NCBI GenBank assembly: GCA_031259225.1
Contig: JAIRLT010000263.1
Coordinates: 1 to 20,328 of the forward strand
Direction: 5' to 3'
DNA from: Prevotellaceae bacterium
GTDB taxonomy: Bacteria > Bacteroidota > Bacteroidia > Bacteroidales > UBA932
Length of the DNA stretch: 20,328 nt
Shown: positions 14,557 to 20,328 of the stretch, in pieces
Layout: each line of letters starts with the position of its first letter
How positions within the stretch are numbered: position 1 is the stretch's first letter
Notes under the pieces: model-generated
Database searches by the model: none
Seen by the model: the letters and a program-made list of their open reading frames with translations, nothing else
What the model was told of the DNA's origin: nothing
Translations under genes and position numbers: made by a program

Positions 14557-15781
14557 TTTTCATTCCAAGGTACGGTGTTCGTTTTGCGGACGCACCGAAC
14601 AGGACGGCGTGCTACTGATCCATGCCGAGCGCGGCGCTGTGATTTGCAATATCTGTATTGATGCGGCGGCAGAGATGGTAAAAACCACCCTGCAAAAAAA
14701 CGAGCCGGTATCATTGGATAAAATCCAATTGCTGAAACCGCAGGAAATCAAACAGCGGTTGGATGAATATGTAATTGGGCAGGACGACGCTAAAAAATTC
14801 CTGTCTGTAGCGGTTTACAACCACTACAAGCGTATCATGTACAATCATAAAAACACCGTAGAATTAGACAAATCGAATATTTTACTTGTCGGTCCTACCG
14901 GCACTGGGAAAACATTGCTGGCACACACTATTGCGCGATTGCTCCATGTGCCGTTCACTATCGTTGATGCTACCGTACTGACCGAAGCCGGCTACGTGGG
15001 CGAAGATGTGGAAAGCGTATTGACGCGCCTGCTGCAAGCGGCAGACTTCAACGTCCAAGCTGCGCAAAAAGGCATTGTGTTTATTGACGAGATAGATAAA
15101 ATTGCACGTAAAAGTGACAACCCGTCTATCACGCGCGACGTATCGGGCGAAGGCGTGCAACAGGCATTGTTGAAACTGTTGGAAGGTACAGAAGTGAATG
15201 TCCCCCCGCAAGGCGGACGCAAACATCCCGAACAGAAAATGATTACGGTGGACACGCGCAATATTTTATTTATTTGCGGCGGCGCTTTTGAAGGCATTGA
15301 AAAACGTATTGCGCAACGCCTCAATACGCAAGTAATGGGTTTTGGCGCAGTGCAACGGACAGCGCATATTGACAAGGAAAATTTATTGCAATACATTGCG
15401 CCGGCAGACTTGCGCAAGTACGGGCTTATTCCCGAAATTGTCGGGCGTTTGCCGGTCATCACCTACTTAAACCCGTTGAACCGCGAGGCTTTGCGAAATA
15501 TCCTCACCGAGCCGAAAAATGCCATTCTTAAACAATACATCCATTTATTCCAGTTAGACAACATCCGGCTCACGTTCGATGATGACGTGCTGGATTTCAT
15601 TGTGGATAAAGCCGTCGGGTTTAACCTTGGCGCGCGCGGCTTGCGTTCCATTTGCGAAACAATTATGATAGACGCCATGTATGAACTGCCGTCAAGCGGC
15701 AAGGACGCATTGCATATTACGAAACAATATGCCGGAGAAAAGTTGGAACGAAATTCCCCACAGAAATTAAATGTAGCCTGA
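14540..15781 (+). CDS. clpX: ATP-dependent Clp protease ATP-binding subunit, AAA+ unfoldase
   Basis: The 413-residue protein has an N-terminal four-cysteine zinc-binding domain (Cys13, 16, 36, 39), Walker A GPTGTGKT (118-125), pore-1 loop GYVG (151-154) and Walker B IVFIDEIDKIA (179-189). It also has the RKH loop (227-229) and a sensor-2 region with NLGARGLRSI near the C-terminus. ClpX recognises, unfolds and translocates substrates into ClpP. The ATG at 14540 lies within the last codons of clpP. The protein is complete and about the normal length. A convergent tRNA-Arg follows 9 bases after the stop, and no separate terminator is visible. Confidence 0.97.
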   Translation: MPTKNNFHSKVRCSFCGRTEQDGVLLIHAERGAVICNICIDAAAEMVKTTLQKNEPVSLDKIQLLKPQEIKQRLDEYVIGQDDAKKFLSVAVYNHYKRIMYNHKNTVELDKSNILLVGPTGTGKTLLAHTIARLLHVPFTIVDATVLTEAGYVGEDVESVLTRLLQAADFNVQAAQKGIVFIDEIDKIARKSDNPSITRDVSGEGVQQALLKLLEGTEVNVPPQGGRKHPEQKMITVDTRNILFICGGAFEGIEKRIAQRLNTQVMGFGAVQRTAHIDKENLLQYIAPADLRKYGLIPEIVGRLPVITYLNPLNREALRNILTEPKNAILKQYIHLFQLDNIRLTFDDDVLDFIVDKAVGFNLGARGLRSICETIMIDAMYELPSSGKDALHITKQYAGEKLERNSPQKLNVA

Positions 15782-15789
15782 TTTTCCTG

Positions 15790-15863
15790 TGACTCCGGAG
15801 GGATTCGAACCCGCGACCCACAGATTAGAAATCTGTTGCTCTATCCAACTGAGCTACGGAGCC
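15790..15863 (-). tRNA. tRNA-Arg (anticodon UCU)
   Basis: Read on the minus strand, GGCTCCG pairs with CGGAGTC (one G-U), and TAGCTCAGTTGGATAGAGCA forms the D-arm. ACAGA/TCTGT encloses loop TTTCTAA with anticodon TCT, and GGTTCGAATCC forms the T-arm. The discriminator is A and CCA is not encoded. The gene is convergent with clpX. Confidence 0.97.
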
Positions 15864-15886
15864 GTTTAATTTTATTTTTTAGCATG

Positions 15887-15894
15887 CAAAGGTA
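15887..15894 (-). promoter_or_regulatory. -7 box (TACCTTTG) of the tRNA-Arg gene
   Basis: On the minus strand TACCTTTG lies 23 bases before the tRNA 5' end. A TTTTTG lies 18 bases further upstream (15913 and beyond), slightly closer than the usual spacing. Confidence 0.6.
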
Positions 15895-15907
15895 GCAAAA
15901 ACTTAGG

Positions 15908-16648
15908 CTATGCAAAAATTTTAAATTTCCCCCAATGCCATTTTTGCAACCGGTATGAAAGCGATACGCCTAATACGCCGAGACCATATTTAATGCTTCT
16001 GCGTATATTGATGGACGAGGCTTCCTTAAAATACTTGGTAGGACAAGTAATTTCGGCGATCTCAAATTTTTTGTAAAAAAGCTGCGCTAACATTTGATTA
16101 TCGAACACGAAGTCATCGGAGTTTATTTCATAGTTCACCGCCTGCAAGGCATTGCGCGAGAAAGCGCGGTAGCCGGTATGGTATTCGCTCAATTTTTGCT
16201 GCATCAAAACATTTTGAAATCCGGTCAATAGCCGGTTGAAGATATATTTATAGCGGGGCATGCCGCCACGTAATGCGCCGCGCCCCAAGATACGCGAACC
16301 CAACACGACATGGTACACATCGTTGGCAATAATGTAGCACATGGATTGCAACAACTTCGGCGTGTACTGGTAATCGGGATGCAACATGACGACAATATCG
16401 GCTTTCAATTCCAGCGCCTTGTTGTAACAACTCTTCTGGTTACCGCCGTAGCCGCGGTTTTTCGGATGTTGCACAATATGTTTTATACCTAAATCATGCG
16501 CTACCTGCACCGTTGTATCATAACTTTTGTCGTCCACTAAAATGACGTCGTCCACTATATCCAAAGGGATTTCGTGATACGTTTTCGCTAATGTTTGCGC
16601 CGCATTATAAGCAGGCAGCACCACTGCAATACGTTTCCCGTTTATCAT
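15908..16648 (-). CDS. Family 2 glycosyltransferase (dolichol-phosphate-sugar synthase-like)
   Basis: This 246-residue protein has a GT-A fold: RIAVVLPAYNAAQTL (6-20), nucleotide-binding acidic pair in ILVDDKSYDTT (Asp39/Asp40), KNRGYGGNQKS (63-73) and a metal-binding VMLHPDYQY (87-95). It has no C-terminal membrane helices, so it resembles the soluble catalytic domain of polyprenyl-phosphate sugar synthases. I chose ATG 16648, which overlaps the stop of the TPR gene by 4 bases (ATGA) and starts at the conserved beta strand. The 39 extra residues up to 16765 lie over the end of the TPR gene and are not family-like. It is the last gene of a three-gene operon. Sugar and acceptor are unknown. 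Confidence 0.88.
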   Translation of the reverse strand: MINGKRIAVVLPAYNAAQTLAKTYHEIPLDIVDDVILVDDKSYDTTVQVAHDLGIKHIVQHPKNRGYGGNQKSCYNKALELKADIVVMLHPDYQYTPKLLQSMCYIIANDVYHVVLGSRILGRGALRGGMPRYKYIFNRLLTGFQNVLMQQKLSEYHTGYRAFSRNALQAVNYEINSDDFVFDNQMLAQLFYKKFEIAEITCPTKYFKEASSINIRRSIKYGLGVLGVSLSYRLQKWHWGKFKIFA

Positions 16649-17742
16649 GATGTTTTTTTGTTTCCGCGTGATTGTAAGAGAATATTGCCTAATTGCAACC
16701 AGTATTTCAGGCAGCCGGGTTCCAGCGTTGCCGCCCTGTACATGTGTTGCAACGCCTGTTCCCACTTGTTAGTATTGGCGTAGGCAACCGCCAGCCCATA
16801 GTGTGCTTCCGCAAAATTATCGTCGAAAATAACGGCTTCCCTGTATGCGGCAAGCGCCTCACGGGAGCAGTTTAATTTTTCGTAGCAGGCAGCCATAGAC
16901 ACATAGGCGGCAGAATTGTCAGGCTCTAATTTTAAGAAAGCTTGGAAGGTATTGATTGCTTCCGGATATTGTTCCTGCTGGACGTAAGTGTTGGCAAGGT
17001 TATAATAAGCCGAAGCGTGTTTTTCGTTTAGCGTAACGGCAAAGTTGAACGCTTGCATTGCTTGTTGGTAGTCATTTTTACGCGCATATACCGTTCCTAT
17101 GTTATACCAGACATTGTCGTTGAAAGGCTCTTCTTTAATGTATTTTTCGTAGTAGTATAAACTTTCATCCAAATTATTCAATCGCTCGTTACAGAAAGCC
17201 ATTTCATTGACTACTTCCATGTCGTCGGGCGCCAGTTCCAATGCGGTTTTTACGTATTTCAACGCCGCAGCGTATTCCTGTTTTTCCATCAGGTCGGAGG
17301 CTACATTCAGCAGCAACGAAAGCTGGTCTTCATCGTCGGTTTGCTGCGTGCATCTGTCGAAATAGTCCGTTGCTTCGGTTATGTTACCCAATTGCATGTA
17401 TGCCATGCCGGTTAAAAATGATAGCTCCGAATCAGTAACGCCTTTTGCTTCCATTTCTTGTAACAGTTGTAATGCGTGCGCCGCTTCCTTTTTTTCAAGC
17501 AGCACGTTGACATAACATAATTTCATATCGTCGGAAAACGGATGCTGCCGGCTGCCGCAATCGGCTACCCGCAAGGCTTCGCTCAATTTGTTTACCAGAA
17601 GGTAATGCTCTACGATTGTTTCGTATTCTTCTTCATCAAAATAATCGGCGCGGTTGTGCTTCACCATATTTTCATAACGGTGAACCAGCGCAGCTACTTC
17701 GGCGCTTTCAAAAAAGGTAGTATCTTCGTCATCCCACCACAT
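16645..17742 (-). CDS. Tetratricopeptide repeat protein
   Basis: The 365-residue protein is built almost wholly of TPR helix pairs. The clearest units lie near residues 190-335, for example NVWYNIGTVYARKNDYQQAM, ASAYYNLANTYVQQEQYPEA and AAYVSMAACYEKLNCSREAL, with more diverged repeats before them. The acidic N-terminus (MWWDDEDTTFF) has no signal peptide, so the protein is probably cytoplasmic. TPR arrays are protein-binding scaffolds. The start overlaps the stop of the upstream gene by one base (TAATG), and the stop overlaps the glycosyltransferase start by four, so the three proteins are made together. The partner protein cannot be inferred. Confidence 0.93.
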   Translation of the reverse strand: MWWDDEDTTFFESAEVAALVHRYENMVKHNRADYFDEEEYETIVEHYLLVNKLSEALRVADCGSRQHPFSDDMKLCYVNVLLEKKEAAHALQLLQEMEAKGVTDSELSFLTGMAYMQLGNITEATDYFDRCTQQTDDEDQLSLLLNVASDLMEKQEYAAALKYVKTALELAPDDMEVVNEMAFCNERLNNLDESLYYYEKYIKEEPFNDNVWYNIGTVYARKNDYQQAMQAFNFAVTLNEKHASAYYNLANTYVQQEQYPEAINTFQAFLKLEPDNSAAYVSMAACYEKLNCSREALAAYREAVIFDDNFAEAHYGLAVAYANTNKWEQALQHMYRAATLEPGCLKYWLQLGNILLQSRGNKKTS

Positions 17743-18278
17743 TACTTTATTTGAATGGAGAGTAAATAATGTTTCAACTGTTCAATAAAAAGTTTATTGT
17801 TGCCCTGTTCGGGAACAGTTAAAATAAATTCGTACGGATTGTCGGGATAAGCTATTTTGCCGACACGCATTTGCGCATGGGAAAGCGTGGCTACATATTG
17901 CATCGGATAACACAGGGAATGACTGAAATCAATTAAAATATCAAACGGCGACCGGATGAAATTATCCACTTCGCCCGTTACCGGTTTACCGAACCAGTTC
18001 AACTGATCTTTATGGAATAAACGTTTATTGACAGTGGTTATAAAGGATTGCGGCGGCGCCGGTTCGGGGCTGTAAGCCAATAGCTGTACCTTAATGTTCC
18101 GTTCCGTCAAAAATCTTACAAGCATTTGAATATCGTTTTCTGTTGTTGGGTTGTACAGGTATAATATGCCTACCGATTTTGCCGTATTAAAATTATGGAA
18201 TTGCCGTTTGCACTGTTGGTACTTACGTTGCTTTTTCAGTATCCGGCGACCTATACTTCTCTTTACCCCTCCAAACAT
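17742..18278 (-). CDS. Conserved Bacteroidetes protein, probably DUF6913 family
   Basis: This is a 178-residue protein starting MFGGVKRSIGRRILKKQRKY, with a basic N-terminal segment. Next comes a Rossmann-like core with VGILYLYNPTTENDIQMLVRFL, then FDILIDFSHSLCYPMQYVATLSHAQMRVGK, which I associate with DUF6913 of Bacteroidetes. I chose ATG 18278, because the TATCTTTG -7 box (18306-18299) lies between it and the longer frame's start at 18320. It is the first gene of the operon with the TPR protein and the glycosyltransferase. Its function is not known, and the family name is from memory and less certain than the gene itself. Confidence 0.8.
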   Translation of the reverse strand: MFGGVKRSIGRRILKKQRKYQQCKRQFHNFNTAKSVGILYLYNPTTENDIQMLVRFLTERNIKVQLLAYSPEPAPPQSFITTVNKRLFHKDQLNWFGKPVTGEVDNFIRSPFDILIDFSHSLCYPMQYVATLSHAQMRVGKIAYPDNPYEFILTVPEQGNNKLFIEQLKHYLLSIQIK

Positions 18279-18298
18279 AATAACTTTTTTAGGATGTG

Positions 18299-18306
18299 CA
18301 AAGATA
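18299..18306 (-). promoter_or_regulatory. -7 box (TATCTTTG) of the DUF6913/TPR/glycosyltransferase operon
   Basis: This lies on the minus strand, 20 bases before ATG 18278. No TTG is found at the usual -33 distance. Confidence 0.6.
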
Positions 18307-18374
18307 CAAAAAAACTCCACAGATTGTATAAAGCGGCAATAGTTTTTTCAGGATAAATACACAAAATTAAGTAA

Positions 18375-18521
18375 TCAAAATTTGGCAGTATATGCCGCGC
18401 TTGCCACGGGTTGCCGGGTGGCTGCATCAAGCGTCCGTCCGGTAACGTCGGTAGCATGCGCCGGCGCAAGGCTCAACCCGCCCGCCAAGAATGCCACATA
18501 TTTTTTCAAACCGTTTATCAC
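18375..18521 (-). pseudogene. 5' stub of a secreted CarboxypepD-regulatory-like (outer-membrane type) protein
   Basis: The minus-strand frame from GTG 18521 (or TTG 18509) reads a signal peptide, KKYVAFLAGGLSLAPAHA, then DVTGRTLDAATRQPVASA, and stops with TGA at 18375. The second part matches the opening strand of the carboxypeptidase regulatory-like domain (V-G-x-V-x-D-x-x-T-x-x-P-x-x-x-A) found at the start of many TonB-dependent receptors and SusC-like proteins. Only about 45 residues remain. A likely original ATG before KKYVAF is now TTG. I read it as the remnant of a deleted gene. A short secreted peptide is less likely. Confidence 0.55.
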
Positions 18522-18581
18522 ATTGCGTTTTTAAGATGATTAATAAAAAGGCGCAAGATAGCATGCCGGCAAGTCTCTCGC

Positions 18582-18605
18582 AATACCATTAATGTGGTAT
18601 TTTTT
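18582..18605 (+). terminator. Hairpin AATACCA/TGGTATT followed by T run
   Basis: Seven complementary bases flank a six-base loop, and TTTT follows on the plus strand. No plus-strand gene lies just upstream, so it may be a relic terminator, or an operator for the DUF4160/DUF2442 promoter that starts 33 bases further on. Confidence 0.4.
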
Positions 18606-18637
18606 ACCCTGTGTATTCGGACGAGGTGCTACTGTTG

Positions 18638-18668
18638 TTGAGAGGATGGAAAAATTTGCGTATATTTG
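18638..18668 (+). promoter_or_regulatory. Promoter of the DUF4160/DUF2442 pair (TTG-N20-TATATTTG)
   Basis: TTG at 18638-18640 is followed after 20 bases by TATATTTG at 18661-18668, a good fit to the Bacteroides -33/-7 consensus. The ATG is 19 bases downstream. Confidence 0.7.
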
Positions 18669-18686
18669 TGGGAAAATAATATTGTT

Positions 18687-18955
18687 ATGGCTGTTATATC
18701 TATGTTTTACGGCATTGTGGTTTACTTGTTTTTGAAGATAACAAACGCCACCATCTTCCACATATCCACGTAAAGTACCAAGACGAGAATGCGGTATTCT
18801 CTATTCCTGACGGCGAATTATTGGAAGGAAGCCTGAAGCCCAATAAAATAAAACTCTTGCAGGCATGGGTAGAGATACATGCCGAAGAACTGCTTGCCGA
18901 TTGGGATTTAGCAATAAGCGGACAAAGAATATTTAAAATAGACCCTTTAAAATAA
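18687..18955 (+). pseudogene. DUF4160 gene broken by a one-base frameshift
   Basis: The frame from ATG 18687 starts MAVISMFYGIVVYLF. It then needs one extra base in the T run at 18729-18733 to continue as EDNKRHHLPHIHVKYQDE, AVFSIPDGELLEG, a KLLQAWVEIHAEELLADW segment and a C-terminus FKIDPLK, ending at TAA 18953-18955. The joined 89-residue product matches DUF4160, which is often encoded directly before DUF2442 in a toxin-antitoxin-like pair. As written, the reading frame ends early at TAA near 18772. The cause may be a true null mutation, phase variation at the T run, or a homopolymer sequencing error. Six bases separate its stop from the DUF2442 start. Confidence 0.85.
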
Positions 18956-18961
18956 AGACCC

Positions 18962-19198
18962 ATGAACCCAAGAATTGTCAAGGTACAGCCCGAAAAAGAC
19001 TACATGCTGCGTTTGTGTTTTACAAACGGTGAAATACGGCGTTTTGATGTAAAGCCTTATTTGGAGATAGGTATTTTCCGGGAATTGAAAGATGTTTCAT
19101 TGTTCAATTCCGCCAAGCCGGACGGACTGAGCGTCGAATGGGCAAATGAAGCATCCATTTGTCCCGACACACTATATTTAGACAGCTATCCGGTATAA
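18962..19198 (+). CDS. DUF2442 domain protein, partner of DUF4160
   Basis: This is a complete 78-residue protein with the usual DUF2442 pattern: a strand pair YMLRLCFTNGEIRRFDVKPYL, then a conserved FNSAKPDGLSVEWANEASI and the closing CPDTLYLDSYPV. It lies 6 bases after the broken DUF4160 gene and shares its promoter. Such pairs are usually considered toxin-antitoxin-like modules, but which partner is the toxin and what it targets are not established to my knowledge. This one is intact while its partner is frameshifted, the state expected of an orphan antitoxin or of a decaying module. Confidence 0.85.
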   Translation: MNPRIVKVQPEKDYMLRLCFTNGEIRRFDVKPYLEIGIFRELKDVSLFNSAKPDGLSVEWANEASICPDTLYLDSYPV

Positions 19199-19203
19199 GC
19201 TAC

Positions 19204-19228
19204 GGACGAGGTGGAGCCTCGCCCGTCC
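19204..19228. repeat. Palindrome GGACGAGG...CCTCG...TCC
   Basis: An inner stem CGAGG/CCTCG with loop TGGAG is flanked by GGA/TCC with a CCCG bulge. It lies 6 bases after the DUF2442 stop and may mark the left limit of the transposase unit. Confidence 0.5.
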
Positions 19229-19277
19229 TATCCTGCCCGGATAATCGGAAGGCAACTTTACACAAGTACTATGGTGA

Positions 19278-19320
19278 GAAAGTCCTGTATGCGCAACAGT
19301 CCTGAAAGGACTTGACTTTC
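19278..19320. repeat. Nested palindrome GAAAGTC/GACTTTC with AGTCC-TGAAA-GGACT inside
   Basis: The outer arms are 19278-19284 and 19314-19320, and the inner hairpin is 19298-19312. The loop TGAAA is shared with the hairpin at 19360-19376. Confidence 0.6.
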
Positions 19321-19323
19321 ATA

Positions 19324-19346
19324 ACCGCAGGTCACCGACCTGCGGT
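19324..19346. repeat. Perfect 10-base-pair palindrome ACCGCAGGTC/GACCTGCGGT
   Basis: A three-base loop (ACC) separates the arms. The same stem, with a different loop, recurs at 19884-19904 and, shortened, at 19916-19933, on the other side of the transposase gene. Confidence 0.75.
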
Positions 19347-19359
19347 AGGCGGCGGTAGC

Positions 19360-19376
19360 CCTGCCTGAAAGGCAGG
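19360..19376. repeat. Palindrome CCTGCC-TGAAA-GGCAGG next to the transposase stop
   Basis: It lies 2 bases from the transposase stop codon. The copy at 19847-19863 is its exact reverse complement, so identical hairpins bracket the gene. Confidence 0.75.
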
Positions 19377-19378
19377 AC

Positions 19379-19828
19379 TTAATCTTTCAAAAAGTAACGT
19401 TCATCAATGTCAATGCCGTTCTCTGTCAAAAAACAGCGGTATTCTTCTTCAAAACGGACGGTTTTATGATGTGCTTTCTGGTTTTTAATATAGTTAAAAA
19501 TCGTCTGTTTGTCCTTCAAACTGTAAGTAAATCCGGCGAAGCTGACTGCCCAGCACTCGAAATCCGGAAAATTCGGATTTTTTGCCAGCCATTTACTCGA
19601 ATATTCTTTGAGTTCTTTCATGAAATCAGACAAGGCAATAGTCGGATGTATGTCAACCAGTAAATGGATATGATTTTCCGTGCCTCCAATACGGTACAGC
19701 TTCGATTTTTTATTATTGACGATGCCCATAATGTAGGCATATAATTCTTTTTCGTGTGCTTCGGGGATTGTTGGCTTACCGTATTTTGTGCGAAATACGA
19801 TATGGTAGAGAAGACGTGTGTAGCTCAT
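19379..19828 (-). CDS. Y1 HUH transposase, IS200/IS605 or RAYT type
   Basis: This 149-residue protein starts SYTRLLYHIVFRTKYGKP, the usual opening of Y1_Tnp members. It has the metal-binding HUH motif in ENHIHLLVD (His53, His55) and the single catalytic tyrosine in IFNYIKNQ (Tyr113), so the active site looks intact. These enzymes cut and join single-stranded DNA at hairpins. No TnpB gene is present. Surrounding REP-like palindromes on both sides, and hairpin contact within 2 bases of the stop, suggest a RAYT that acts on these palindromes. A conventional IS200 cannot be excluded without other copies. Confidence 0.9.
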   Translation of the reverse strand: MSYTRLLYHIVFRTKYGKPTIPEAHEKELYAYIMGIVNNKKSKLYRIGGTENHIHLLVDIHPTIALSDFMKELKEYSSKWLAKNPNFPDFECWAVSFAGFTYSLKDKQTIFNYIKNQKAHHKTVRFEEEYRCFLTENGIDIDERYFLKD

Positions 19829-19846
19829 ACTTTCAGTGTTTTTAGT

Positions 19847-19863
19847 CCTGCCTTTCAGGCAGG
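19847..19863. repeat. Palindrome CCTGCC-TTTCA-GGCAGG upstream of the transposase
   Basis: This is the reverse complement of the hairpin at 19360-19376, 18 bases before the transposase start codon in the gene's own direction. Confidence 0.75.
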
Positions 19864-19883
19864 ATAGTGGTTGTGTTTTTTTT

Positions 19884-19933
19884 CCGCAGGTCGTTGACCT
19901 GCGGTTATGGATTTTCCGCAGGTTGACCTGCGG
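19884..19933. repeat. Two consecutive CCGCAGGT/ACCTGCGG hairpins
   Basis: The first (19884-19904) has 9-base arms and loop GTT. The second (19916-19933) has 8-base arms and loop TG. Both are followed by the same TTATGGAT sequence, so the unit is tandemly duplicated with a three-base deletion in the second copy. Confidence 0.75.
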
Positions 19934-19944
19934 TTATGGATCTA

Positions 19945-19960
19945 TTGCCTTTCAGGCAGG
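19945..19960. repeat. Truncated GCC-TTTCA-GGC hairpin
   Basis: TTGCCTTTCAGGCAGG matches the hairpin at 19847-19863, except that the first bases of the left arm are changed. It marks the right end of the palindrome cluster. Beyond it, 19976-20072 is AT-rich with nothing I can assign. Confidence 0.6.
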
Positions 19961-20072
19961 TTCTGTTGTCTGCCATAAATTTATATGAAAAAAATTGAAT
20001 TCTACATACAAGCGGATAAAAATTGTGCCGCTTAGTATCAACAAAAATATGATTTACATTATTCAAAGATAT

Positions 20073-20110
20073 AAAAAAGGGGAAAATAACCTAAGCTATT
20101 TTCCCTTTTT
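20073..20110 (-). terminator. Strong terminator of the partial right-edge gene (bidirectional form)
   Basis: AAAAAGGGGAAAATA (20074-20088) pairs with TATTTTCCCTTTTT (20097-20110), with one bulged G and a short loop. The A and T tracts on either side would support termination in both directions. It begins 21 bases past the stop of the minus-strand gene at 20131. Confidence 0.75.
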
Positions 20111-20130
20111 AGATTTTTAGGGGGGTATTG

Positions 20131-20328
20131 TTACGGTATGATAGCGCTTTCGATTTCGCTCCAGGGACCTTTTTCGCCCTTTTCGTTTTGCCAGCAGATG
20201 GCGACGTATACCGTTTTCCCGCGCTCTTCGTCGGTAAATTCGAGGATATACGGCGTACGCGTTGCCAGCACGTTGCGTGCCAGCGCAGACACGCCGGCGG
20301 GCGGGGCGTCGAGCACATCATAAATGAT
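20131..20328 (-). CDS. C-terminal end of an unrecognised protein (runs off right edge)
   Basis: The frame is open from the window edge to TAA at 20131, giving 65 residues. The sequence LATRTPYILEFTDEERGKTV followed by YVAICWQNEKGEKGPWSEIESAIIP has alternating hydrophobic strands and a Trp-Gln-Asn/GPWSE pattern like the last strands of a fibronectin type III-like beta sandwich, common at the ends of Bacteroidetes hypothetical proteins. The in-frame GTG at 20316 is not needed as a start, since codons upstream continue the frame. The overlapping frame at 20109-20321 is Arg/Lys/Pro-rich noise. No function can be assigned from this fragment. Confidence 0.65.
   Translation of the reverse strand: MIYDVLDAPPAGVSALARNVLATRTPYILEFTDEERGKTVYVAICWQNEKGEKGPWSEIESAIIP

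Larger units (their letters stand above)
19204..19960 (-). mobile_element. RAYT/IS200-like unit: Y1 transposase with flanking palindromes
   Basis: A single HUH-type transposase gene (19379-19828) is surrounded by palindromes on both sides. Left are 19204-19228, 19278-19320, 19324-19346 and 19360-19376. Right are 19847-19863, 19884-19904, 19916-19933 and 19945-19960. Left and right palindromes belong to the same two families (CCTGCC/GGCAGG and CCGCAGGT/ACCTGCGG). Such clusters are the hallmark of REP-associated tyrosine transposases. The outer limits are estimated from the palindromes and the true cleavage sites are not visible. Confidence 0.75.

Noticed and set aside
14992..15462. 156-residue minus-strand frame
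   Set aside because: It is antisense to the conserved AAA+ core of clpX and rich in Ser and Cys.
19204..19960. CRISPR array
   Set aside because: The repeats are palindromes of different lengths with irregular spacing around a transposase gene. There are no direct repeats with uniform spacers and no cas genes.

Overview
The window is bacterial chromosome from a member of the Bacteroidetes, most likely Bacteroidales. The evidence is the tig-clpP-clpX operon with typical Bacteroidetes proteins, several sigma-ABfr-type -7 boxes (TAnnTTTG) in place of E. coli-like promoters, the lack of clear Shine-Dalgarno sites, a secreted alpha-2-macroglobulin with the MG2 motif, a DUF4160/DUF2442 pair, and tRNA genes without an encoded CCA. 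No read-out of species is possible from the sequence alone.

Layout. (1) 1-1971, minus: N-terminal 657 residues of a secreted alpha-2-macroglobulin-like protein running off the left edge. (2) 1972-2254: repeat-rich intergenic region with a terminator. (3) 2255-9355, minus: a compact eight-gene operon read from a -33/-7 promoter at 9360-9392, in the order KAS III-like ketosynthase, small HTH-like protein, BtrH-type acyltransferase with a Cys/His/Asp triad, ABC ATPase, ABC-2 permease, acyl carrier protein, intact FabF-like ketosynthase, and a ketosynthase with lost catalytic residues (chain-length-factor type). It looks like a minimal biosynthesis-and-export system for an acyl or polyketide-like product whose ACP-bound chain is passed to an unknown acceptor and exported. 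It has no ketoreductase, dehydratase or phosphopantetheinyl transferase of its own. Related repeats in inverted orientation lie at both ends. (4) 9759-12125, plus: a 788-residue membrane-anchored SPFH/flotillin-like protein whose N-terminal half is four roughly 74-residue tandem repeats plus a degenerate fifth, reminiscent of major vault protein architecture.

(5) 12387-15781, plus: tRNA-Leu(UAG), then trigger factor, ClpP and ClpX, the housekeeping folding and degradation operon. (6) 15790-18278, minus: tRNA-Arg(UCU), and an operon of DUF6913-like protein, TPR protein and family-2 glycosyltransferase with overlapping stops and starts. (7) 18375-20328: a decaying or mobile stretch. It holds the 5' stub of a secreted carboxypeptidase-regulatory-like protein, a frameshifted DUF4160 gene with an intact DUF2442 partner, a Y1 HUH transposase surrounded by at least eight palindromes (REP/RAYT-like), a strong terminator, and the C-terminal end of an unknown protein running off the right edge.

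The most novel-looking unit is the 2.2-9.4 kb KAS/BtrH/ABC operon. The vault-like repeat SPFH protein beside it is second.
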